A stretch of 58,000 bases of DNA, taken from NCBI RefSeq assembly GCF_030272615.1, contig NC_081408.1:617024476-617082475 (forward strand), read 5' to 3'. Of this stretch, positions 35,647 to 46,943 are shown piece after piece. The translations under genes and the position numbers were made by a program. Position 1 is the first letter of the stretch. The number at the start of each line of letters is the position of its first letter. The notes below the pieces were generated by a model. That model did not search any database. It saw only the letters and a list, made by a program, of their open reading frames with translations, and had not been told where the DNA came from. Source of the stretch: Cryptomeria japonica. Its lineage: Eukaryota; Streptophyta; Pinopsida; Cupressales; Cupressaceae.

Positions 35647-38213
35647 TTATTATCAACCTCTGCCTCAAATTAGAAGCAAAACTGCTGTCAAATCTTACAA
35701 AGCTAGTTTCTTGTCTATCCCAAGACATATATGTGCTCTAAAGCTATAATGGAATCTTCTTATTATCAATTATCCTTTTGAGGTTCATGGTACCTTCAAA
35801 ATAATATGTGTTCCTAAACAGGAACATATGCATGAGCAAAGAATACCGAAATAATTTAGCACTAGCCACTTCATTTTTTATATCCTGTAACCGGTCATGA
35901 ATATTATCTTCAAGGTATGGGGTGAAGTCTAAAACCACTGTATAATCCAAATGTTGAATTTGCATGAACATGTACATGAAATCAGGTGGCATAACTATAA
36001 TTGGATTGAAACCCAATACCTGACATAGAGAGAAAAATGTAGCCTGAAAATAGGGAGCAAAAGCACTAATAGGGAATGGCTCCTCTAAGCTAGGGCCAAT
36101 GTGGTATGTTGTGTTTCCTATTCTAGCCAAATGCATTGGAAGAAAATTACTTCTAATGAATTCCTTCATTTTATAGTATTCTACGTTTAACTCATTCAGG
36201 TCTACTTACACTAGGTTCACAAATGGTTCATATAGGTCAAAAATCTCCTGGAATTCTTCCCTTCTGATGGTCAACAAAGTCTCTCCTTCATTTCCCCTAA
36301 TAACCCTCAAGATAGGGCCATATCTGTTTGCAATAGCCTTGAGAAGGTCGACATCCATGAAGACACCCGACACCACTAATTTACCCAAATCATATTGCCA
36401 GGGATTGATAGTGAGGAATGCATGTTCCTCTATCCATACCATAATTTGAACATCTCTAATCTAGTCATTGGTATCTTAACATCTGCCAAGTGTTATGCTT
36501 AATCAGTTAACCCTTCTCCTATGGTTTTTCCACTCACAAATTTATGGCCTTGGTATCTATGATTTGTCGAGGGCTTCAATTGGTCCAAGAAATCATCATA
36601 AAGATTCATTTTCATGTATTCAGTCCATCCTGAATGTTTTCATGAGGGAGCCATCTTTTTAACTAGGGTTTTCTACTACAACTTCAAATTGAGAATGAAA
36701 AGACTAGGGCCAACATAAGATTTAAATTACAATAGTAATTTAAGCAAATTTCACTTTTCTCTATTTAGCTTCTAACCCTAAAAAATTTAAAATTCATTTA
36801 TTACAATTTTGTGCATAATTTATAACATTAATCATTTGAAGAACAGATGAAGGAGCTCAGACAAACTTACTATTTTGATTATACCAATGGAATAGTGATT
36901 CTGTGTTGCAAGAAATTGTCGCAATCTTCTTCAGGTGTAGGAATGTCTTCTGGATCGCTATGAAATTCTTTACAAATCAAAAATAGCTTTTAGGAGTACT
37001 TTTATTACTGCCTGGAATGAAATGCCAATGTCCCATCTACCATTACTACTAGCACGAGCGAAACAACGACTCTAACTTGCATTTGAAAAGTTTAAAACCT
37101 GATCATCAATCACCTTTCAAGATGGTAAATCTCATAGACCAAACCAGTCAATCTGACCTTTACCCTCCATTGTGGCAAGCAGGTCCACCCTTGGCATGAT
37201 GTGGCATATCCAACTCATCGTCTGTTTCAGAATTTTCAGTGACCCCACTATCGACTTTCCTTGGCCCACCTTGAACACGTGGCATCATCTCGTGTTTCTG
37301 CGGTCCATAATCTCCTCGCATCTCTCAATCGAGGGGTCAAAAAAACCATTGTATCTACTATTTGTTTACTTTCCAACTGCACCGGTCACTTATCAAAGGC
37401 CGCTAACTCCTGAGAATTTCTTAGACTAGAATTAAAACATCATCATTCGATATAAGCACGTGGAGAAAGATTCATCTTTAGTAACTTAGGTTTTACCCGT
37501 TGGGAATTAGTAATATTAAAAATTTGAAAAGTCAAACTATCGAGTCACCCTTCTCTGCCGAGAACACATGGCATCATCTCATGATGTCGCGGTATTTATC
37601 TTTCTAGCACCTCCAACCATGGGGAAGCATGAACCATCAGATCTATCCTTCCTTTATCAACTGATCATATAATTAAAATTTCCAAACAGGAAAATTTGAT
37701 GGGTGCGGGCACAAATATTGAAATGGGACCAACCACAAGGAAATTTTTTCATGTGACTTTAGGAAAATCATTAGATGGAACTGTCTAACACAACTTAGTG
37801 CTTAGGAAATAAAATAGCCCTGCCAATGGTGACCAACCCTTGGCTTAAGTGGAAAAGGTAATGATGGAACATAACAGGCTCAAGGTTTTTCTTTTATATC
37901 AAGACTTAGTTAGAAATGACAACCCCTAAAACCCTAAACCTTGAAACCTTGGCAGAAGGTAAAATAAATCCCTGAAAAATCAAAATTTACCCAGTGACCA
38001 AAATTTTGTAATACATAATTTTAGGTCCTATCAGTGGCTCTAGTTGGGGACGTTCATTTCACAGGAATGAAACAAGAATTCCAAAATATTTGGTGAAGGA
38101 GATCAATTGCAGAGCAGACCAAAAACAAGTTACCTAGATAGAGCAACTTCAATAGAAAAGAAACTACACTAATATATAAAAAACCTAACTAATGCTCATG
38201 GATAATAACTACT

Positions 38214-39330
38214 TTAAGAAAAGTAGAGCTTCAAGAATTGTCCATGACTAGACAATTCAAGAGTGTCACCATTTATATCTTGGAGAATATACGAATCTTC
38301 TCGCCACTTGCTTTGGATCAGATATGGGCCTAGCCAAATGGCATCAAACTTGCCATGTTTTCCCTTGTCTTCTAATCTGGCATTCCACATTAGAACCAAA
38401 TCATTAATTTGAAAATTTCTTACAATTTCTCTTTTGTCATACAGGTTTTTAACTTCCATCTATAATTTTGTATTCCTTGTACTGGCTTCTCTTCTAGTTT
38501 CATCTAGTTCCATTAAAGCTTCAATCCTCAATTGCATATCGTCATCCATATCATCTTCATAAGTTTGGACAAACTTATACATTTCCATTAGGTTGTTTTG
38601 GGGCAACCTTGCATGCATATCATACACCAAATCAAAAGGTGCATATCCAATTGCTTTCTTAATTGTTATCCTGTCTGCCCAAACTGCTAATCTTAGCTTT
38701 GAATCCCAAGCCTTCTTGTTTTTCTCTAGGATTCTTTTGATGATCTTCATCAAGATTTTATTGCTTGATTCAACTTTCTCATTTCCTTGTGGGTGGTAAG
38801 GTGATGAATATGAGATCTGGATACCATATTTGTTGTAAAAGTTTTCATATTCCTCTGACCTAAAACTCATGGCATTATCAAAGACTATCCTCTCCGAACA
38901 TCCAAATCCAATCAATATATTATCTGTGAGAAAATCAATTAACACCTTACTTGTTTCTTTTCTAGTAGGTATGGCTTCAACCCATTTAGTGAAATAATCA
39001 GTGGCCACCAAAATCCAAGAATGACCACTACTAGATTTACATGCTATCTCTCCAATGAAATCTATACCCCATTGCTGGAATGGGGCCTGCACATTTACAA
39101 GTCTTAATGGTAGATTCCTTGAAAAATTCAATTGTCCTGAAAACCTTTGGCATGGATCACATTTCTTGACTAATTGATGTGCATCCTTGAAAATTACTGG
39201 CCACCAAAACCCAACCCTTAATATCTTGTGTGCAGGTGTCTATGCCATATAATGTCCTCCACAAAATCCACTATGCAATTCAGACAATAAAATCTGAGCT
39301 TGATCCTGGTCAACACATTTTGGCATGACA
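38214..39330 (-). pseudogene. pol: Integrase of element E
   Basis: HHCC zinc region HSGFCGGHYMA ... KKCDPCQRF (about 39140-39300), then the catalytic core: first Asp in WGIDFIGEIACKSSSGHSW, second Asp in IVFDNAMSFRSEEYENF, Glu in HPQGNEKVESSNKILMKI (DDE triad visible). A 223-codon stretch (38460-39131) is open. After a single stop the C-terminal domain follows (38214-38459): FQINDLVLMWNARLEDKGKH and WLGPYLIQSKWREDSYIL. No chromodomain. It ends 180 bases before the LTR. Confidence 0.93.
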
Positions 39331-39509
39331 CCATCACTGTTCCTCCACCAAAGTTTCCCATTAACTATGGCATATTTGATAGCATGTAATTTTAATGTCC
39401 TCCTTTTATTATCACTCATGTCTTCAGGACATTACATCCTCTACAAATAGTATATGATGTCATCATACCATTTACAACCATCCATGTCACAGATATAAGA
39501 TTTGTGTTC

Positions 39510-40029
39510 TTATTCCACAATATTTATTTGATTGGCATCCAAATTACTCTGGGCCATTAATTTTTCTAATCCTTGTCCTCTCACTAACTTAGTAATTTGG
39601 ATATCAATTTTTAAATTCTTCGATCTTGTTGATCCATCTACATCTTCTTCCATACACTTCCTCTTGTGTGAAAATATCTTTGATTGCAGCACTAGGCACA
39701 TATGCAACCACTATTTCTCCCATCAGATAACTCCTAAAATCTTTAACCACCTTCACTAGTGTATATGTTTGCTTCTCATTTAAATCATACTTCAGCTCTG
39801 CAACTTGCGAGGATTTACTAAAGAATGCTATAGGTTGTTCAAAACCTTCTGAGTTCTTTTGCAGAAAGACAATGACAACAGTATGAAAAGATGCAAACGA
39901 GAAGATTTGCATAGGTTTTCCATAATTAGGTGTCTTCAAAACAGGTGCATTCTTAAAAGCCTTCTTGATCTCCTGGAATGCCTTGACTGGCTCCTCATCC
40001 CATTCTATCTTTTCACCTTTCTTCAACAT
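39510..40029 (-). pseudogene. pol: Native gypsy RNase H of element E, probably degenerate
   Basis: Follows RT: KIEWDEEPVKAFQEIKKAFK and APVLKTPNYGKPMQIFSFAS, then VVIVFLQKNSEGFEQPIAFF. The position that normally carries the first catalytic Asp (xxSDxxIxxVLxQ) reads FASFHTVVIVFLQ, so the Asp is missing. In Tat elements the native RNase H often decays to a tether because a second RNase H does the work; that fits the domain at 41143-41812. Confidence 0.8.
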
Positions 40030-40104
40030 CTTGGATATAGGCCTACTGATTTCAGCAAAATTTGTGACAACCCTTCTTAGAAAATTAATTTGCCTGAAGA
40101 AAGA

Positions 40105-40926
40105 TTAGATACCTTTCACTATTTTGGGTTGAGGGACCTTGTCAATTGCTACTACTCTCTCCAGTTCAATCCTTACACCATCTTTTGAAACAATGTGACC
40201 CAACAACTTACCTTCAGTCACCCCAAAAGAAAATTTCTTTAGGTTTAAAGATATCCCATATTCAATAGCCCTGTCAAATTTGTTTTCAAGGTGACCACAG
40301 TGATCACTTTCCTTCTTGGAATAAGTTGTTAAATCATCCTGATATACCACTAAGAACACATTTATAATATCATAAAATTTGACATCCATGGCTCTTTGAA
40401 ATGTCGTTCCTTCATTTATTAAACCAAAAGGAATTCTTATATAAACATAGGTTCCCATTACTTTGACCATTACTTGGTTGTAGCCCAAAAATCCATCCAT
40501 CATAGACAAGAGCTCACATCTTGTTACCCTTTGTAGCATTTCTTCCATATTTGGCAATGGATAATTGTCTTTCAATGAGGATATATTCAGATTCCTAAAA
40601 TCAACACACAATCTGATATCTCTATTCTTTTTTCTTACGAGTACCAAGTTAGACACCCAAGATGGATGTCTAACAGGTTTTATAATCCTAGCATCTCTTA
40701 ACTTGACAAGATCCTCTTGCATTTTAGGTCCTAAGGTTGGATTAATAGGCCTCTGCTTCTGTCTGAAAGGCTTAGCATTTTCCTTCAAAGAAATTTCATG
40801 CTGAAATAAATCTTCCATATAAGCCTTTAGGTCATCATATGAGCAAGGAAAAACAGGCTTATATTTTCTCAACAAATCAATCAGCATTTTCCTAACCCTA
40901 AGTGACATCTTCTTTCCAATATACAC
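40105..40926 (-). pseudogene. pol: Reverse transcriptase of element E
   Basis: A 273-codon open stretch. Motifs: KPFRQKQRPINPTLGPKMQE, IIKPVRHPSWVSNLVLVRKK, DIRLCVDFRNLNISSLKDNY, PLPNMEEMLQRV, SMMDGFLGYNQVMV with the first catalytic Asp, IPFGLINEGTTFQRAMD, VFLVVYQDDLTTYSKK with the YQDD box, and KLLGHIVSKDGVRIE. The MMDG-type motif is typical of Tat-lineage gypsy RT. The catalytic core is intact in this copy; the frame is lost before the RNase H. Confidence 0.95.
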
Positions 40927-41142
40927 CTTCCTTGGGGCTCCTTCTGTCCCAAGGTTAACTTCTTCTAAATCCTCAAGGTGTGGGGTAGTAGTAACAACGT
41001 TGGCCTTGTCCTAACTATCAAACACCCTCTCTAAGACAACCAGACCTTTGGGAATTTTGTTTTTCTTCAATTGAATCACTTCCTTCCCAAAGATTGTTTC
41101 TTTATCATCCACTATTTGTACAAACACACTGAAATCAATCTC

Positions 41143-41812
41143 CTAATTTTCATATTCATCTACACAATGTAGAAACCTTAAAATATCATCATCATCATTG
41201 AACACCTGCCAACTTTCAATGTTGTCAGGGATTGGTGGCCTTGTTTGAACCTCAATTTTTGAGATTCCATCAAAAGTGATATCCTCTGGTCTTAGAGCTA
41301 TATTTGCCAGCAAATCTGCCATTTTGTTATGGCTTCTTTCCTTCCATTCAATACCAAATGCATCAAAATTCTCAATCCGATCCCATACAACATTTCTATA
41401 CTGCTTCAACCTTTTATTTTTTGATGCATATTTAGATCTGATTTGGGATATGACTAACTCATAATCTCCAATGACTTTGAGATTCTTTATCTCATGTTTT
41501 TTCAGATAATCTCAACCCTGGCAGCAACGCTTCAAACTTTGCCACATTATTTGTACATGCAAAGGCCAGAGTAAAAGAAAATTTAAAAGTTTCTCCATGG
41601 GGTGATATGAATAATACACCTACATCCGAGCCCTCCTTAGAACTGGCTCCATCAAAATACATAGTCCATAAATTATCATCGTTTGATGATTTTTCTACGT
41701 CTTCATCCAATGGTGTAGGTTGATCTTTTTTCTTTTGCGGAGAATCCTCAACTCTGAACACATTGATTTCTATGTCTACAAAAAAAGTCGTCCTCATCAA
41801 ATTTTGTTGCAT
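41143..41812 (-). pseudogene. pol: Archaeal-type RNase H (RVT_3) upstream of RT in element E
   Basis: The minus strand reads LWTMYFDGASSKEGSDVGVL with the first Asp, FACTNNVAKFEALLPGLRLS where Glu is retained, then after a frame change near 41490 a Gly-Asp strand, KQYRNVVWDRIENFDAFGIE and KERSHNKMADLLANIA with the terminal Asp. This is the RVT_3/plant RnhA-like domain acquired by the Tat group. Its place is between the protease (41748-42240) and RT (40105-40926), whereas the usual Tat order places it after RT and the native RNase H. One frameshift plus several stops. Confidence 0.88.
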
Positions 41813-42240
41813 GTACCATCACATATGGTACCTTGGATTCTCTTTTAACCCTTACATTTCTACCATCAATACAAAAGGTAGCATAAGATAGGTCACACTG
41901 CAAACTTCCACCCATAGAGGCACTCCACTTTCTTGACAACAACATCCCATAATGCGGTCGGATGTCTACAACTAGGACACTCATGATTAATTCCTTCTCA
42001 AGGAAAGCAACAAGTTTAGAAGGTAGTGCCTTTATAGTACCGATCATAGGCACTTCTCTTGAATCCATAGCACAACATCTTCCCTAAGTAGTATATACTT
42101 TTAAACCCTTAGATTGCATTATTCTCACTAGCATGACATTGTTTGAAGCCCCACAATCAATCATACAATTCTTCAGAACTCCATTTATAATAACACCCAG
42201 AGAGAAAGGATCCACATTATCAGGGCTCTCACCTACTATA
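41748..42240 (-). pseudogene. pol: Aspartic protease of element E
   Basis: The catalytic loop reads VIINGVLKNCMIDCGASNNV, i.e. DCGA in place of the usual D(S/T)GA, followed by MLVRIMQSKGLKVYTT, a stop, then VPMIGTIKALPSKLVAFLEK and MSVLVVDIRPHYGMLLSRKW, the Tat-type end motif. The stop lies near 42085. It sits between the Gag tail and the RVT_3 domain in the same transcript direction. Confidence 0.85.
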
Positions 42241-42826
42241 TCTTCAAGATAAATTTGGGGAATCTAAGAAACCATTCCCTCTATCTCTTTATCCTTTGTC
42301 TCATTTTTATTCATTCTTTCCTTTACATTATGAAACACATTCTCATTTTCAATCTCAACAAAATAAGAAACACCCTTGACCCAGGCCATGGCTTTCTCTC
42401 TATGCTCTTCAATTCTTAGCATTTCTTGTAAAGGAACTTTAACTGTAATTTGAGAAAGCAACTGAAGCATATCAACAGGTGTGTAATTTGGTAATTCAAG
42501 AGACATACCTGATTGTTCTTCATGTTTCTTTGGTTTGTTGCCTCCAATATTTTGTGTTTTCTTCACATCTTCTTCAGCAGGCTAAGCAAATTTTTCAACC
42601 ATCTTTTTCTTCACCTTAGGTGAAGCAGTTTTTTCATTTGGTTTTACAACCTCAACTTTCTTAGCCCATTCCTTTCTCTTGACCTCCTTAATTTTGATTG
42701 CATCCTTTCCTGACTTATCCTCTTGACCTCCTTGCCTTTATTTTTTAATTCTTTGACAAATAAACCAGAAGGCTTGCCCTGGTCTTCACCAACAGTTTTG
42801 TTTCTCAATTGATAATTACTTTTAAC

Positions 42827-45695
42827 CTAAGCTATCATAGCAACTATTATTTTGGTAATTTCTTCATCTGAGGGTCTTCTCAAGGACACAGAACTCTCAC
42901 CTTGTTTAGCATTACGCATTTGGTCATCAACAGATAACTCTTCATCAAAAAAACCTTGTTGATGATATGATTCATTTATTTGCCTTTCATGATTTATATC
43001 AAAGTCCTGGGTTTCAATGTCAGAAGAATATTCTGCTTCTCCAAGATAAGAAGTAATCATGAGACAATCAACATTGTCACCTTCAAAAGGTTCTTCCTCT
43101 TCTTCATGTAGCTCATCCTTGGCAGAAATAAATTGTGCTACAACACAATATTCAGGTGAATGGGGTGATTGACAAGCAACACACTAAGGTGTATCCTCCA
43201 CCATATTCACTGTGTGTTTCTGCAATGGGTCAAGAGTTTGTTGTTCATGTTTTCCCTTTTTCTACTGAAAAGGTTTTCCATCCTTCCAATTTGTGTTGTA
43301 AGGATAATCTGGCATTCTTGGTGGTTTATTAAATCTATTAAACTGTGGCTTTTCTGGTACAAGAACCTTATCATTTTTTGCCACAGTTAATTTCAGATCC
43401 TTCAAGGTATTAAGTACCTTGTCTCATTTGTCTTCCTCTTTAGGTTTTGACCCTAAAGACTTTTCAACTTTGTTTTTGGCACTCAAATAAAATCTAGGAT
43501 CCTCTCTCCTTCCAAGCTTACCTGAAGCTCTTCTATTTCCTTCAACATTAATACCTATTCTAAACGCATCTCTTAGAGTTTGAGGATATTTATCTCTAAG
43601 GATATATGTCATTTTTGCATCAAATGCATTCATATATGTGGTCAAACAAACATTATCATCCAACCTTAAAACCTGAAACAACTTATGCATAGCCTTTTGA
43701 AATCTGATATTAAAATTAGCCACATCCTCATTTAATGACTTCTCAATTTTATTGAACTTATTTAACATGAAGCTTGCATTAGTTTTATCACCATACTTCT
43801 CTTTAAAAAATCCCTCAAATTCTTCCCAGGAGATGATACTTGCAGTTGGCAATCCTTTGTACCAATCCCTAGCATCCTCTGTCAAAGATTGCACAAATAG
43901 TTTCATAACAACATCCTCATGCTCCACCTCATAGTCATTTAACTTATTAGTGAATTCCCTCATATGCTCCTTGCCACTAATAGAATTATTACCTGCAAAC
44001 TTACTGAATTTATCCCTTAAGTCATTTGGGATTGCATTAGGATATCCTGGGATCCCATCAAAATGCCATTGCCTATATCTTTCTAGATGAATAGGTCCTC
44101 TTTGAAATTGCCCAACTGCAGCTTGTCCTGCAACATTTGTTGTGGTATTAGCTACAATAGCATTTGTTCTAGTTCTAACCCTAGCAACAGTATTAAAATC
44201 TTTAGAAAGTTGGGGTTGACTACTACTTTGAGTAACCACCTGGCTTTTCTGCCCAATAATTGCAACTCCGGTATTCTGATTATTATAAACATTTTGGGAG
44301 AGAGAATTTGTACTAACATTTGGTGTTGTTATAGATATCATACCAGAAATAGCCTGAGTTTTGGATGTGCCAGCAATGAATGAAGCATTGTTTAATGTTG
44401 ACAACTTAAGGAAATCAATTTTCCTTTTTATATCTGCATTTGAGGCTTCCATTTCAACTCCCTTCAACTCTTTTGAAAGAGTTTCATTTTCTATTCTATC
44501 TCTTTCTAGCTCAATGTCAACTTGGGATAACTCTCGAATTAGATCTGGGATAGTTGAAGATTTTTTATCATCTATCTTAATACTAGATACCTTTTGTTTT
44601 CCTTTATCCATATCCAATTTAGGAATTCGAACACTTGGTTGACTAGAATCTACTAACCCTTGGTTATCCACATTACTCTTAGTCTTTTGCTTTGTAATAT
44701 TTTCAGGTTTTTTTATCTAAGATTTCTCTTAAAACAAGACCCTCAACACTAGGCTTATCATTTTCCTAAGCCAAGGCTTTAAGTGTTGCTAATTATTGTA
44801 TTAAACCATCTCTCTCTATTACATCTCTAATGACTTCAAATTCCTTTTCCTTTTCTCTTTTACTTCTCAGATTTACTTTTTCTTGGAGTTCTCTTCTCAA
44901 TGTGTCTATGTCTCCAAAAACTTCTTCAGGATCTGGTAAAGTTATCTCAGATCCAGAAGTATCATATAAATCAATTAAGTTTGCATTACCTTGTTCTCAG
45001 ATTAACTCATAACCACAAGAAAAATTTGTTGTGAGAGCTAGAGGAGGAGGTACACCAATAGAATTTTCACTTTGGTGACTTCTACTTCTACTCCGACCTC
45101 TTTTCTTTTCTGAATACTTAACTTGAGTACATTCTTTTCTATGTGGTTGCACCTCATCTTGAATAGGTGTATCAAACAAGGAATTGAAAAATCCTAAACT
45201 ATCTGATTTAGAACTTTTAGAAGACGATGCATGAACCTTAGGAACAAGATTTAACTGTGACTTACTTGCATTCTTGTGCTTAGGTTTCCATGATGAGGGA
45301 GCAGTGCTTGTTTCTACATTTCTTCTTGTCCCCTATCTCTATGGAACTCCATGAAGCTCTTCCAACTTTTCTTTAGGGTGCAGCCTCATGTAACCTCTGG
45401 TGTTATTCGCTTTACTAATAGTATCAAAATCCTTCAAAAATTTGTTAGAATTATTCAAAAATATACGCACTAACATAGAAACCTCAAAGTCACCACCAAA
45501 ATTGCTTTGGGATACCAAATAATACATTGCCTGGTAATCTTTGAAAGAAATTTGTGAACCTTGTTCACAAACCGGAATGTCTTTCTCATGAAAACATAGA
45601 ACACCCTTTTTAAAGAAAATCATGAGCCAAAAACACAAAATCATGGGCTCAACTGTCAAATCACAGTTTCTAACCATATATTCTCCATAGTTCAT
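42827..45695 (-). pseudogene. gag: Gag of element E
   Basis: Proposed start MNYGEYMVRNCD at 45695, just after the PBS. The N-terminal part (45339-45695) is followed by a basic RSRSRSHQ patch and coiled coil; a frame change near 44700 leads to the 415-codon stretch 43424-44671 with the retrotransposon-gag domain (FAGNNSISGKEHMREFTNKL, EDARDWYKGLPTASIISWEE, FFKEKYGDKTNASFMLNKFN). A zinc-knuckle-like CVACQSPHSPEYC lies near 43150-43190, then an acidic tail to 42827. It is large for a gypsy Gag, as in the Tat/Ogre group. Several stops. Confidence 0.85.
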
Positions 45696-45713
45696 TCCCC
45701 AACAGAGTCCCCA
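45696..45713 (-). other. Primer binding site of element E
   Basis: The minus strand reads TGGGGACTCTGTTGGGGA, five bases after the LTR end. It closely resembles the TGGCGACTC...TGGGGA PBS used by Tat/Ogre elements, not the iMet type of A, B, C and F. Confidence 0.8.
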
Positions 45714-46943
45714 TTTTTTGTTGGTGCTCGAAAATGGGTTTACACTGCCACAAGGCAAAGACCAAGTTGATTCCTCTAAATATCTATGGAAAGCCACTTC
45801 CAACTGTTAATATTCTTCATGCTTGGACCAACTTCAACAAGGATACAAGATCTTTCTACACTTTGGGCTCTGCAAAACTCGGGAGGGTGATCCCCATGCC
45901 AATTTGTGATCTCTACGCCACACTCACAAATTACACATGAAACAAAGCAAATAATCTCATATAAAGGCTTAACAAAAAGGAATAATGCTCTAGAATGGAA
46001 AATTCCTTAATGATCCTCAACCAATTTGGAGCATGAGATGATTATATGCACTTAGCAACATACATATAAATGAAAATATTTTGATATTCAACAAATTATA
46101 TAGCAAATAGCTGGTGATTTCGAATAGAAAACCAACACCAAGATAGTTACAAACTACAATTAGTGCCTTACTCCATTGGGTACATGAATTCATAATAGAT
46201 AAATTGTATACTGACGGAATTTATCTAACAACATATAAACCTAAAATAGTATTGCCTTGCAATACATCATATTTGCAACCCCAACCCAAAATGACTTATC
46301 GAAATCCCTGCAAATATCCCTACCACTCTGCAATTCTACTCAAGCATTTAATTGGCCCCTTAGACCAAAGCATGAATAGAAAATGCATACACCACAACAG
46401 TGCAATGAATGATAAAATCCTTAATGTTATTCATTCAAAATATGATAGAATAATACACTGGAGAGAAATGGGTTTGAATTATATTTCTATTGAATAATGT
46501 GTCTGTCTCTGTCAAAATACAATTTATACATAACTCCTTCCAGAACCTATAGAAAAATAGACACAGGACCCTTTCTATTTTTCTCTACAAATGACCTTTT
46601 ACAATTTACTCATTTCACCTAGACTTTTCTATTGGAACCAGAAATTCGGAACACTCAAGGGACCAAAATCGGAACCCTATCTCATAGCCCTGAATTCCCT
46701 TTTATAAAAAACAAGGGAGAAAACAAGCTTCAAGGCAGAGGAGAGACCTGTCATCGCAAAATGATCACATACAACACATTTTGTTACAAAAATATTCCAT
46801 CCTTGATTTCATTCATACATGATGAAAATCTGTAGCCGCTTCTCTAAAACTCATGATGAATTCTACCGCCATCACCATTATACCGGTTCAAAAATATCTG
46901 CCACTAGAAGACAAAAGCAGTTATATCAAATTGTTTGCAACCT

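Larger units (their letters stand above)
25415..36654 (-). pseudogene. LTR-borne ORF of element E, copy in 3' LTR, about 1,245 codons
   Basis: Minus strand, start ATG at 36654 (MAPS, then a stop), end TAA at 25415, split by element C (28153-35646). Readable parts in order: MKMNLYDDFLDQLKPS; WQYDLGKLVVSGVFMDVDLL and RREEFQEIFDLYEPF; MKEFIRSNFLPMHLARIGNT and VLGFNPIIVMPPDFMYMFMQ; FRYSLLMHMFLFRNTYYFEG; MELHDFVRPKERFPLVTIEH; MDPSYDPIKDFTPFCAKVNF; an acidic/basic linker EETSDEEESNKDS; a coiled-coil half (SKREALEKAEFMRNFDKLF); ending YSVWSRMYLNDE. Many stops and frameshifts. No enzyme motif or zinc knuckle is visible. The N-terminal layout loosely recalls plant mobile-domain-like proteins; function unknown. 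Confidence 0.8.
24190..38033 (-). repeat. 3' LTR of element E (interrupted by element C)
   Basis: About 6345 bp after removing C and one target duplication. Starts on the minus strand at 38033 (TGATAGGACC) and ends at 24190 (CACCAACA). It is about 8-9% different from 45719-53351 on a sampled stretch, and lacks the 1.28-kb duplication present there. It carries an ORF remnant (25415-36654) and G-box hexamers CACGTG at 37276-37281 and 37457-37462. Confidence 0.87.

Noticed and set aside
24190-38033. Reading the 24190-38033 and 45719-53351 repeats as two independent elements flanking gag-pol
   Set aside because: Ends coincide exactly with the target duplication in F on the outer sides and with a PBS on the inner side, and the sequences are collinear, so LTRs are the simpler reading; kept as an alternative in the finding.
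38035-38051. Element E as a plus-strand element using this PBS-like motif
   Set aside because: All gag-pol domains and the LTR ORF are on the minus strand and a better PBS exists at 45696-45713.
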